From Microbacterium allomyrinae (GTDB lineage: Bacteria; Actinomycetota; Actinomycetes; Actinomycetales; Microbacteriaceae): DNA of 64,000 bases. The notes below the pieces were generated by a model. It did no database searches. It worked only from the letters and a program-made list of their open reading frames with translations, and was not told the origin of the DNA. A program made the translations under genes and the position numbers. Positions 15,698-23,568 of this stretch are shown piece after piece. Location of the stretch: contig NZ_JAGTTN010000001.1 of the NCBI RefSeq assembly GCF_020682705.1, positions 1,294,081 through 1,358,080 of the forward strand. Direction: 5' to 3'. Numbering within the stretch: the stretch's first letter is position 1; each line of letters begins with the position of its first letter.

Positions 15698-17259
15698 GCG
15701 CGCACTCCCGCGTTCTCCGGGACGCCCGCTCCGAGCTCGATGCGATGCCCGCCGAGGTGGTGGAGCACATCCTCGTCGTGGGTGACCGCGACGACGGTCG
15801 TGCCGGCTGCGATCTCGGACTGCAGCAGCCGCACGAGCTCGATCCAGCCGCGCCGATCCTGTCCGAACGTCGGCTCGTCGAGCACGATCACCGGCGGCGC
15901 GTCGGCCAGCACCGTCGCCACCGACAGCCGGCGCTTCTGCCCGCCCGAGAGCGTGAAGGGGTTCGCCTCGGCGAGGGGCGCCAGATGCAGACGTTCGAGC
16001 AGCTCGTCGACGATCAGGGTGACCGCGGCGGCATCCACTCCGCGCGAGCGCGGTCCGATCGCCAGCTCGTCGCGGACGGTCGAGGCGAGGAACTGATGCT
16101 CGGGCTCCTGGAAGACGGTCCCGATGCGGGTGAGCAGCTCGCGCGACTTCCACCGCGACGGGCGACGGCCGGACTTCGCCGCGAGCTCGGCAGCGGCGAC
16201 GACCTCGCCGGCGGCCTCGGGCAGAAGTCCCGCGAGCGTGAGCGCCAGTGTCGACTTTCCTGCCCCGTTCGGGCCCGTGATCACGGTGGCGGCCCCACGG
16301 GGGATGCGCAGGTCCAGCCCGGTGCGCACGACGGTGCGCGCGTCGCGCGAGATCGAGAGACCGGATGCCGCCAATGCAGGCTGCGCGAACTCCGAGGCGC
16401 CGGCGACCACCGGAAGCCCGACGGGCCTGCCCGGCACCCACACTCCGGCGGCGGCGAGTTGCGCGCCATGGCGGGCGAAGACCTCATCGGGAGCACCGTC
16501 GGCGAGCAGCCCGCCATCCGCGTCGAGCACGATGACCCGGCTCATCAGGTCGGCCCACACCGCGGTGCGGTGCTCGATCACGACGAGCGTGGCGCCGGTC
16601 TCGGCGACGATACGGCCGACGCTCGCGCGCACTTCGCGCACGCCGTCGGGGTCGAGGTTGGCGGTCGGTTCGTCCAGCAGCAGCACGCCGGGTCGCATCG
16701 CGAGCACACCGGCCAGCGCGAGCCGCTGCTTCTGGCCGCCCGACAGCGCCTTGGTCGGACGGGCGAGCGGCACGTCCAGTCCGACGGCGTCGAGCGCCTC
16801 GGCCACGCGGCGGGGAATCTCGTCGACCGGAACCCCGAGGTTCTCGCAGCCGAACGCGACATCGTCGCCGACCTTCGAGAGCACGACCCCCGAGTCCGGG
16901 TCCTGCAGCACGAGGCCGACCCGCCCGCGGTGGGCCTCGGGCCGCTCACCGTCGATCAGGAGGGACCCGGCCTGCTCACCTTCGTCGGCGCCGCCGAGCA
17001 GACCTGCGATTCCGGCGAGCAGCGTCGACTTTCCGGCGCCGGAGGCTCCGAGCAGCAGTACGCGCTCGCCGGGCTCGATGGTGAACGTCACGTCGCGCAC
17101 CGCCGGCAGGCGCCGTCCGGCGTAGCGCCAGCCCCAGCCATCGACGCTCACACGCGCAGGACGGACCGCCGGGCGGCCCCCGGAGCCGGCGATCGGCGCC
17201 GCGCTCCGCGGGGGTCTGGATGAGGCGCTCCCGGCCACGGGAGGGGGCACGCGGAGCAT
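15694..17259 (-). CDS. ECF transporter fused double ATPase (YkoD-like)
   Basis: A 521-residue protein carrying two ABC ATPase domains in one chain. Domain 1 has Walker A GASGAGKST, signature LSGGQKQR and Walker B VLLLDEPT. Domain 2 (from about residue 285) has GPNGAGKST, LSGGQKRR and VIVLDEPTFGQD. Fused EcfA-EcfA' proteins are usual in actinobacterial YkoEDC systems. The ATG at 17259 lies 2 nt after the YkoE stop with GAGGT upstream, whereas the long open frame beyond it overlaps ykoE. The N-terminal ~40 residues are Pro/Ala/Arg-rich and precede the first domain. Confidence 0.9.
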   Translation of the reverse strand: MLRVPPPVAGSASSRPPRSAAPIAGSGGRPAVRPARVSVDGWGWRYAGRRLPAVRDVTFTIEPGERVLLLGASGAGKSTLLAGIAGLLGGADEGEQAGSLLIDGERPEAHRGRVGLVLQDPDSGVVLSKVGDDVAFGCENLGVPVDEIPRRVAEALDAVGLDVPLARPTKALSGGQKQRLALAGVLAMRPGVLLLDEPTANLDPDGVREVRASVGRIVAETGATLVVIEHRTAVWADLMSRVIVLDADGGLLADGAPDEVFARHGAQLAAAGVWVPGRPVGLPVVAGASEFAQPALAASGLSISRDARTVVRTGLDLRIPRGAATVITGPNGAGKSTLALTLAGLLPEAAGEVVAAAELAAKSGRRPSRWKSRELLTRIGTVFQEPEHQFLASTVRDELAIGPRSRGVDAAAVTLIVDELLERLHLAPLAEANPFTLSGGQKRRLSVATVLADAPPVIVLDEPTFGQDRRGWIELVRLLQSEIAAGTTVVAVTHDEDVLHHLGGHRIELGAGVPENAGVRA

Positions 17260-17261
17260 CG

Positions 17262-17906
17262 TCAGACCTCGCGTCGGACTTCCCGGCCTGCCGCGAATCG
17301 ACTCAGTGCCCCGGTGGCGGCAAGTCCTCGCACGGCGAACCAGCCGACCACACCGGCGAGCAGCGCACCCGAGACGACGAGGGTGCCGAGGTAGATCGCG
17401 TTGAACTGGGCGGTCTTCAGGATGTTGGGCGAGCTGCCGTAGAAGAGCTCGAACACCCAGGCGCCGGCGGCGGCGCCGATGCCGGCGAGGATCGCGACAG
17501 GCAGCGTGAAGCGACGGTAGAGGAAGAGCGCGAAGACGAGTTCGGCGCCCAGGCCCTGGACGATGCCCGAGAACAGGGTCGAGACGCCCCACACGTTGCC
17601 GATCAGCATCGACACGATGGCGGCGATCACCTCGACGAGCAGCGCGGCGCCGGGCTTGCGGATGACGAGGCCGCCGACGACGCCGCCGAGCAGCCAGATG
17701 CCCACGGCGATGCCGCCGAGGCCCGGGGTGAAGCCATCCATGACCGTGAACCAGGCGTACCCGACGGTGTTCCAGGCCCAGAAGACCAGGCCGATCGCGA
17801 CACCGAGGACACTGGCCACGACGATGTCGATGACCCGCCAGCGCAGTCGGTGCTCCGAGGGCGACGTGATCGGTGCGGCCTTCGGTGCAGACGTGGACGC
17901 GTGCAT
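17262..17906 (-). CDS. ykoE: ECF transporter S component, thiamine/HMP type
   Basis: A 214-residue membrane protein with about six helices matching the YkoE family, including NTVGYAWFTVMDGFTPGLGGIAVG and the GNVWGVSTLFSGIVQGLGAELVFA segment. YkoE captures thiamine or its hydroxymethylpyrimidine moiety and docks on the EcfT/ATPase module encoded by the next two genes. The ATG at 17906 has AGGGAGGAG about 5 nt upstream, which decides the start. A TPP riboswitch ends immediately before this ribosome-binding site, so expression should fall when thiamine pyrophosphate is plentiful. Confidence 0.9.
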   Translation of the reverse strand: MHASTSAPKAAPITSPSEHRLRWRVIDIVVASVLGVAIGLVFWAWNTVGYAWFTVMDGFTPGLGGIAVGIWLLGGVVGGLVIRKPGAALLVEVIAAIVSMLIGNVWGVSTLFSGIVQGLGAELVFALFLYRRFTLPVAILAGIGAAAGAWVFELFYGSSPNILKTAQFNAIYLGTLVVSGALLAGVVGWFAVRGLAATGALSRFAAGREVRREV

Positions 17907-17916
17907 ATGAACTCCT

Positions 17917-18003
17917 CCCTGCGCCGGCATGATCCGGATCAGGTTCGACGGTCGAAGCGTGGATCGCTTCCTCTCAGCCCGGCTTACCGGACTCCCGTGG
18001 TTA
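17917..18003 (-). promoter_or_regulatory. TPP riboswitch (thi box)
   Basis: The minus strand reads ACCACGGGAGTCCGG, then GGCTGAGAGGAAGC, then GAACCTGATCCGGATCATGC, ending CGCAGGGA. These are the conserved P2/J2-3 (CTGAGAGG) and P4-P5 (ACCTGATCCGGATCATGCC) elements of the TPP aptamer in the right order and spacing. It directly precedes the ribosome-binding site of ykoE, so control is most likely by sequestering translation initiation, in accord with actinobacterial thi boxes. Confidence 0.93.
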
Positions 18004-18011
18004 TGCGGATG

Positions 18012-18017
18012 AGTATA
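18012..18017 (-). promoter_or_regulatory. -10 box of the thiamine transporter operon
   Basis: TATACT on the minus strand lies 8 nt before the first base of the TPP aptamer, placing the transcription start right at the riboswitch. No clear -35 box is seen. The 43-bp gap is shared with the divergent carboxypeptidase gene, whose TATCTT box is at 18035-18040. Confidence 0.6.
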
Positions 18018-18046
18018 CCGCCGCACAGCCGCGGTATCTTGAGCGG

Positions 18047-19738
18047 GTGACTCTGGATGACGCCGCCGCGCCCACGCGCCGTGAGCCTCATGCGCCCATC
18101 GGGTCGCTCCCCGTGGTCGAGCAGTACGACCCGGACGCGAGCAACATCCAGACGATCGATCCGACAGCGGTGACGGATGCCTCGCACCCGGGCACCGACA
18201 CCGCACCCGTCGAGGTCGCCGCAGCCGTTTCGACCGACACCGCCCCTGTCGATGTCGACACCCCCGTTTCGACCCTCGCCGCCGCGTCGTTCGTCGACGT
18301 CGAGTCGGATGCCGTGCTGGTCACGACCGTTGCCGCCGGGACCTCTTCGACCGGGTTCGGCAGCGGGCCGTCCGGCTCCGGCAACAGCCCGACGCCTTCT
18401 GGACGCACCGCTCTCGCGTGGGTGGACGAGAGCACCGTCGGGCAGACCCACGTCCCCGTCGATCTGACGGTCGCCGCGACGGCGTTCGTGCCGGTCGAGA
18501 CTGATCTGCTCGCCGATGCTCCTCGCCGCACTCCGCTGCGTGCCAGTGTCATCGTGCCCACTCTCATCGCCGTCGGGGTCGTCGGCGCGTATGCGGGCAC
18601 GACGCTCCTGTGGCCGCTGCACTCGGTCGCACCCACCGTCTCTGCGATCGAGGTGCAGCCCGCTGCCGCACCGGTGACGACACCCGCATTTCCGCCCGCA
18701 GGGTCCGCGGCCGTGGCTGTTCAGGGGATGCCGGGGGTCGCGGCATCCGCTGTCGAACCCGAGGCGATCGCGAGCATCACCAAGGTCGTCACCGCGCTCG
18801 TCGTGCTCGACGAGATGCCGCTGGCCGTCGGCGAACAGGGTCCCGAGTACCGGTTCACCGCCGCGGACCGGACGCGGTACTGGCAGTACCGCAACAACGG
18901 CGAATCCGCACTCGACGTGCCCGCCGGCGGCTCGCTCACCCAGTATCAGATGCTCGAGGGCATGCTCATCGGCTCGGCGAACAACTACGCGGATCGTCTC
19001 GCCCAGACCATCTGGCCGACGGACGCGGTCTTCGAGCGTGCCGCGACCGAGTGGCTGTCGACGCACGGCGTGCCCGGTGTGACGATCGTCGAGCCCACCG
19101 GGATGGATGCCCGCAACGCGGCGAGTCCCGAGGCACTGATCGTGCTCGCGCAGAAGGCGCTCGCGAACCCCGTGATCGCCCAGATCGTCGCCACGCAGTC
19201 GGTCGACCTGCCCGGCGCGGGGCTGGTCGATAACACCAACGGACTGCTCGCCGATCCCGGTGTGGTCGGAATCAAGACCGGCACCCTCAACGCGTGGAAC
19301 CTGCTGTCGGCGAAAGACATCACCGTCGGCGACACGACCGTGCGGCTGTTCGCGTCGGTGCTCGGCCAGCCCGACGACGACGCCCGGCTCGCGGCATCCC
19401 GTGCTCTCTACACGCAGCTCGAGACCGAGCTGCAGCTGAAGCCGTCGGTGACCGGCGGAACAGTCGCCGGCCGGGTCGAGACGAAGTGGGGCGAGAGCGT
19501 CGACATCGTCATCGGCGAAGATGCCTCCGTCGTGCTGTGGAACGGCGGCTCGGGCACGGTCGGTACGACCTACGACCTCGGCGACAGCCGCGAAGAGGGC
19601 GACAGCGTCGGCTCGCTCACGGTGACCGGCCCGCTCGACACGGCGACGGTCGATCTGCGCCTGGCCGCTGATGTCGACGACCCCTCGCCGTGGTGGCGTC
19701 TGACGCATCCGCTCGACCTCTTCGGCCTCAACGACTGA
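18047..19738 (+). CDS. D-alanyl-D-alanine carboxypeptidase, peptidase S11 family
   Basis: A 563-residue penicillin-binding-protein-type enzyme that trims the peptidoglycan stem peptide outside the membrane. The three active-site motifs are in order: SITK (Ser243-Lys246), SAN (310-312) and KTG (410-412). Before the catalytic domain there is a ~165-residue Thr/Val/Ala/Asp-rich region with imperfect repeats of the VSTDTAPVDVDT kind, then one membrane helix (VIVPTLIAVGVVGAYAGTTLLW). The low-complexity part would therefore sit in the cytoplasm, which is unusual for this family. The GTG at 18047 follows TATCTT at 18035-18040 by 6 nt, suggesting a leaderless mRNA. Confidence 0.85.
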   Translation: MTLDDAAAPTRREPHAPIGSLPVVEQYDPDASNIQTIDPTAVTDASHPGTDTAPVEVAAAVSTDTAPVDVDTPVSTLAAASFVDVESDAVLVTTVAAGTSSTGFGSGPSGSGNSPTPSGRTALAWVDESTVGQTHVPVDLTVAATAFVPVETDLLADAPRRTPLRASVIVPTLIAVGVVGAYAGTTLLWPLHSVAPTVSAIEVQPAAAPVTTPAFPPAGSAAVAVQGMPGVAASAVEPEAIASITKVVTALVVLDEMPLAVGEQGPEYRFTAADRTRYWQYRNNGESALDVPAGGSLTQYQMLEGMLIGSANNYADRLAQTIWPTDAVFERAATEWLSTHGVPGVTIVEPTGMDARNAASPEALIVLAQKALANPVIAQIVATQSVDLPGAGLVDNTNGLLADPGVVGIKTGTLNAWNLLSAKDITVGDTTVRLFASVLGQPDDDARLAASRALYTQLETELQLKPSVTGGTVAGRVETKWGESVDIVIGEDASVVLWNGGSGTVGTTYDLGDSREEGDSVGSLTVTGPLDTATVDLRLAADVDDPSPWWRLTHPLDLFGLND

Positions 19739-19770
19739 CACCCGCTCCTCGGCAGAGGATGCTCGTCCGG

Positions 19771-20697
19771 CTAGGCGTAGCGGACGGTGTGCTGCAGGCG
19801 CGTGCGCACGTCGAACACCTCGTTGCCGCCGACGTCGGCGGCACCGGTGATGCCACGTCGCAGCACCGTCGAGAGCGCGCTGCGCGAGACCACCGCGACC
19901 CGCACTCCCCGGACCTTTCCGAGCTCTTCGATCGGATCGATCACGTCTTCGTCGGGCAGCACCACGATCGCGCCGCTGAAGCGCACGCCCGCGACGCGGG
20001 CGACGACCCGCATCCGTGCGAGCAGTTCCGTGATCGGCGCACCGGGAACGCCCTCGCCGATGAACTCGCCGCGGCGCAGGCGCACCGGGGCGCCGAAGTC
20101 CTCCGAGAGGAGGCCGTACAGTCCGCTCGGGCCGAGAACGATGTGGTCGATCTTGGCGTCGGGATCGGCATCCCGACCCACCGCCGCGACGTCGTGCCAG
20201 ACCGTGTATCCCATGCCGAGATCCGACACGATGCGCGCGGTCGCCTCTTCGGCGAGTGCGTCGGCGAGCAGGCGCCGCAGGTGCTGCGGGGCGCCGCGCA
20301 CGAGCGCGGGGTCGTACGGGTCCTCGAGCGTGACGCCGCGTCCGGCCCACTCGCGGATCAGGTCGAGATACCGCTCGCGGCGCCAGCCTCCGGGATGCCC
20401 GTACGAGCGCGCCCGGGGACGGGTGTCGGTGCGTGCCGCGGGCGGCCGCCATCCGGACCACTCGGGTGCCGCAGTCTCGCCGAATCCATGGCCCCGGTCG
20501 TAGGCGGCTCGCGCTTCGGGCGTGCCGATGAGCTCCCATGCCCGCTGCACCTGGATGAACACGGCCGCGTCGCCGCCGGTATCGGGGTGGGTCTGGCGGA
20601 GGCGCAGACGGTAGGCCTTGCGGAGCGACTCGTTGTCGACGCCCGGGTCGACGACGAGCACCTCATAGGCCGAAGCGGACAGTGGACTGTCGAACAC
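19771..20697 (-). CDS. J-domain protein with NERD-like C-terminal domain
   Basis: A 308-residue protein of unusual architecture. Residues 9-70 form a DnaJ J domain with the obligatory HPD (37-39) followed by TGGD. After a Gly/Arg/Pro-rich linker, residues ~130-300 resemble a nuclease-related (NERD) fold: YTVWHDVAAVG, then KIDHIVLGPSGLYGL (182-196), the hallmark of that family. The Lys usually following the hydrophobic strand (ETK) is not evident, so nuclease activity is doubtful. The role is unknown: Hsp70 co-chaperone targeting, or DNA-linked. It converges on the carboxypeptidase gene and lies upstream of no obvious partner. Confidence 0.65.
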   Translation of the reverse strand: MFDSPLSASAYEVLVVDPGVDNESLRKAYRLRLRQTHPDTGGDAAVFIQVQRAWELIGTPEARAAYDRGHGFGETAAPEWSGWRPPAARTDTRPRARSYGHPGGWRRERYLDLIREWAGRGVTLEDPYDPALVRGAPQHLRRLLADALAEEATARIVSDLGMGYTVWHDVAAVGRDADPDAKIDHIVLGPSGLYGLLSEDFGAPVRLRRGEFIGEGVPGAPITELLARMRVVARVAGVRFSGAIVVLPDEDVIDPIEELGKVRGVRVAVVSRSALSTVLRRGITGAADVGGNEVFDVRTRLQHTVRYA

Positions 20698-20802
20698 TCA
20701 CCCTCCCCCGAGACCGTCGGACCGCGTCTCGCGGCCGAATCAGGCTACGCCACGCATCGGTGGCCGCGGCTCGGTGACCGCACTTCATACCGAGCCCACA
20801 GG

Positions 20803-21471
20803 TCAGCGGGCCTCGTTGCGCCGGGCGTAGGCCGATGCCCTGCGGCTGGACAGTGCGAGAAGCAGCAGGATGTCGAGGCTGAGCGACAGGAACGTGCCGT
20901 AGATCTCGATCTCCTGTCCCTGCGCCCACCACGCCACGAACACGGTGCTGATCGAGATCACCGACACGACCATGACGAGGATCCGCGCCCAGTTGAGCCC
21001 CCGGAAGACGAAGATCGCGAGCGCCAGGTCGACCAGCAGCACCGCCGCGCCCACGGCGAGGACGAACCACAGCGCGAGCTGGCGCCCCTCGGGTGAGGGA
21101 TCGAAGCCGTCCAGCACGGAGTCGGGATCGTCGAGCATCGCGTCCCATCCTGCGGCGATGCCGACCAGCACGATCACGCCGGCGAGCACCCGCAGCAGCA
21201 CGAGGGCGAAGCCGGCCGTGGTGGCCATCGGACGGCGCATGTCGGGGTCGTAGCCGGTGGGTCGCAGCAGCCGTGCGGCGGGCTCGTACGCCGGCCGTTT
21301 GCGCGGCGCGACCTCCTCCGCGGGCGCGGGCGCGGACGAGGTCGCGGGTGCGGACGAGGTCGCGGGTGCGGACGAGGTCGCGGGTGCGGGTGCGGGTGCG
21401 GGTGCGGACGCCGAGCCGGACGCCGATCCGCCGTCCGCCTCCGGCCCGTCCAGCGGTGCTCGGCCGGTCAT
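20803..21471 (-). CDS. Membrane protein with Ala/Pro/Ser-rich N-terminus
   Basis: A 222-residue protein. Residues 1-60 are low complexity, with TSSAPA repeated three times by an exact 18-bp DNA repeat, and are probably cytoplasmic and disordered. Four hydrophobic helices follow (FALVLLRVLAGVIVLVGIAAG, LWFVLAVGAAVLLVDLALAIF, ILVMVVSVISISTVFVAWW and LSLSLDILLLLALSS), and an Arg-rich C-terminus. I recognise no named family. The ATG at 21471 overlaps the stop of the LssY_C gene as ATGA, so it is the third gene of that operon. Confidence 0.7.
   Translation of the reverse strand: MTGRAPLDGPEADGGSASGSASAPAPAPAPATSSAPATSSAPATSSAPAPAEEVAPRKRPAYEPAARLLRPTGYDPDMRRPMATTAGFALVLLRVLAGVIVLVGIAAGWDAMLDDPDSVLDGFDPSPEGRQLALWFVLAVGAAVLLVDLALAIFVFRGLNWARILVMVVSVISISTVFVAWWAQGQEIEIYGTFLSLSLDILLLLALSSRRASAYARRNEAR
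21332..21385. repeat. 18-bp tandem repeat, three copies, in coding sequence
   Basis: The unit GCGGACGAGGTCGCGGGT occurs three times head to tail with no change of frame, encoding TSSAPA repeats in the membrane protein at 20803-21471. Such exact copies are prone to slippage in multiples of six residues. Confidence 0.8.
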
Positions 21472-22286
21472 GCGTCCACCCCCTCGAGCGCGCGCACGTC
21501 GACGATCGGCAGGTCGCCGTCGGTGCGGATCGTGTCGCCTCCCCCGTTTCGCGCGTGGTAGCCGGTGGCGAAGTCGGCGATGACGTCCACGACGACCCGG
21601 GGTGCGGCATCCGTCACCGTCTTGACGATGTGATCACGCTCGACGTCCGTGTCGGCGTCGATGCGGTGGGTCACCTGGAGAGTGAACAGCGAGAGCCCGA
21701 CGCTCGTGTCGAACGTGCCGGCCGCGAGCCAGTCGACGCGGCGGCCGCCGGGCAGCAGCCAGTCGTCGGGGCACTTCCAGAAGCGCACGTGGTGCCGCTG
21801 CGCCGGGTTGCCGTCGACCTCCTGCTGGTAGGCGAAATCCTGCTGGCGGCCGAACAGGAACAGCGGGCTGACCGGCGCCTGGTGGTAGCTCTGCCGGCTC
21901 AGGGTCGAGGTCACGATGCGCCATGACGACGTGAAGGTCACGGGGTCGGCGCGTGTCCAGCCGGCGGCGCGCATCGCCGCCTCGATCTGCGGTCCCGCGC
22001 CGAGGAACGCCAGGTTCACCGGGTCGCCGAGCAGCCCGTCGCTCGTGCGCGCCCGCCCGATGAAGTAGTCGGGGACGTAGACCGTCGTGAGGATCCGGTG
22101 CACACGCGGCAGCACCAGATAGGCCAGCAGCAGCCAGAATCCGACGAAGAACGGGATGCCCCACCACCCCACCTTGAACGTCTCGGTGAAGCTCAGGTAC
22201 GCGAGCCAGATCGCGGCGAGGCCCGCGAAGACGAAGAAGAACCAGTCGATCGCGATTCCGATCGAGTAGGCACGACGCGGCTTCAC
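21468..22286 (-). CDS. LssY-C-terminal-domain membrane protein
   Basis: A 272-residue protein with two N-terminal membrane helices (about residues 8-60) and a soluble part matching the LssY C-terminal domain: DPVNLAFLGAGPQIEAAMRAAGW near residue 90, LFLFGRQQDFAYQQE and RHHVRFWKCP. The domain's role is unknown; it often accompanies PAP2 phosphatases in envelope lipid functions. The GTG at 22286 overlaps the hydrolase stop as GTGA, and the ATGA at its own end couples it to the next gene. The large open frame that continues upstream (to 23150) lies antisense-like within the hydrolase gene and is rejected. Confidence 0.78.
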   Translation of the reverse strand: MKPRRAYSIGIAIDWFFFVFAGLAAIWLAYLSFTETFKVGWWGIPFFVGFWLLLAYLVLPRVHRILTTVYVPDYFIGRARTSDGLLGDPVNLAFLGAGPQIEAAMRAAGWTRADPVTFTSSWRIVTSTLSRQSYHQAPVSPLFLFGRQQDFAYQQEVDGNPAQRHHVRFWKCPDDWLLPGGRRVDWLAAGTFDTSVGLSLFTLQVTHRIDADTDVERDHIVKTVTDAAPRVVVDVIADFATGYHARNGGGDTIRTDGDLPIVDVRALEGVDA

Positions 22287-23374
22287 CCCCACAGCGGCTC
22301 CGGAAAGCGGAAGGCGAGGGCGGATGCCGCGGCATCCGGTGACAGGTCGGCCAGGGTGGCGGGCTGCCAGCGGGGCGAGCGGTCCTTGTCGATGACCTGC
22401 GCACGGATGCCCTCGGCGAGGTCGGGCTGGGTCGTCGCGAACCACATCACGAGGCCGTACTCCTGCTCGAGCGCGTCGCGCAGGCCCGGCAGCTCGCGCG
22501 AGCGGCGCACCGACGCGAGGGTGACGGCGAGACCCGTCGGCGAGAGTTGTTCGAGCAGGTCCGCCGTTCCGGAGGCGTCGGCCTCGGGCCGTGCCCGCAG
22601 GCGCGCGACGATCTCGGGAACGGTGTCGGCGGCGAAGGCCTCGTCGATCCACACGCGGGCGTCCTCGAGCTTCGAGCGCTCGGGGGTCTCGTCGAACAGG
22701 AGCACGAGCTCGGTCGGACTCGACGGATCCGCCCGGGTCTCGAGGGCGTCGCGCAGACCGTCGAGGTTGGCGGAGGGCACGAAGTGGTCGGCGAACCCGG
22801 CGTAGATCGCGTCCGAGCCATCCATCACCGCCCCCGTCAGACCGAGGTACTCCCCCAGACGACCCGGCGCGCGGCCGAGCAGCCACGTACCGCCCACGTC
22901 GGGGGTGAACCCGATGCGAGTCTCGGGCATGGCCAACTGCGACCGCTCGGTGACGACGCGGATCGCGGCATGACCGGCGATCCCGATCCCCCCGCCCATC
23001 GTGATGCCGTCCGCGAGGGCGACGATGGGCTTGGGGTACTCCGCGATGCGGGCGTTGAGCGCATATTCGTCGCGGAAGAAGACGGATGACTCGTCGGCCC
23101 GGCCGCCGATCACGCGCTCCGCGAGCCCGCGCACGTCGCCGCCCGCGCACAGTCCTCGCTCACCGGCACCGTCGATGACCACAAGATCGACCTCGGTGTC
23201 GTGCTCCCACGCGTCGAGCGCCTGGTGCAGCAGGTGGATCATGCCGATGTCGAGCGCGTTGATCGCCCGGGGACGATTGAGCGTCAGCCGCCCGAGGCCC
23301 CCGCTCGCACGGACGAGAACGGTGGGCTCGTCGGCGCGGGACTCGCTGGCACGGGGCTCGGGGGCGTCGGTCAC
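22283..23374 (-). CDS. 3-hydroxyisobutyryl-CoA hydrolase / enoyl-CoA hydratase-like
   Basis: A 363-residue crotonase-superfamily protein, the length of 3-hydroxyisobutyryl-CoA hydrolases (about 340-380) rather than simple hydratases (about 260). Key segments are GLCAGGDVRGLAE, DGITMGGGIGIAGH (oxyanion hole) and PETRIGFTPDVGGTWLLGR, which contains the family's catalytic Glu/Asp pair. The expected reaction is hydrolysis of 3-hydroxyisobutyryl-CoA in valine breakdown. I chose the GTG at 23374, giving VTDAPEP before the conserved region. It heads an operon of three genes joined by 4-bp overlaps; the link to two membrane proteins is unexplained. Confidence 0.85.
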   Translation of the reverse strand: MTDAPEPRASESRADEPTVLVRASGGLGRLTLNRPRAINALDIGMIHLLHQALDAWEHDTEVDLVVIDGAGERGLCAGGDVRGLAERVIGGRADESSVFFRDEYALNARIAEYPKPIVALADGITMGGGIGIAGHAAIRVVTERSQLAMPETRIGFTPDVGGTWLLGRAPGRLGEYLGLTGAVMDGSDAIYAGFADHFVPSANLDGLRDALETRADPSSPTELVLLFDETPERSKLEDARVWIDEAFAADTVPEIVARLRARPEADASGTADLLEQLSPTGLAVTLASVRRSRELPGLRDALEQEYGLVMWFATTQPDLAEGIRAQVIDKDRSPRWQPATLADLSPDAAASALAFRFPEPLWG

Positions 23375-23568
23375 GAGCGCAACGTTACCGGCCGCGTTCG
23401 CCGCGTGGCACGCTCGCGTGCCGGGTCGCAGGCGTGACGCCGAGAAGTCTCCCCCGCGGGACAGGGGCGAAACCACCCGACTTCTCCCACGGTGGAGCAG
23501 GAATCCGCAAAGATAGGCAAAGTCCGCAATGCCGCGGGCGTGCACTCACGTCGATGAGAGGGTTCGGG

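Noticed and set aside
15694..17592. Very long ATPase frame extending into ykoE
   Set aside because: The sequence upstream of 17259 is antisense-like low-complexity Arg/Gly text overlapping ykoE; the ATG at 17259 with GAGGT and a 2-nt spacing to ykoE is the natural start.
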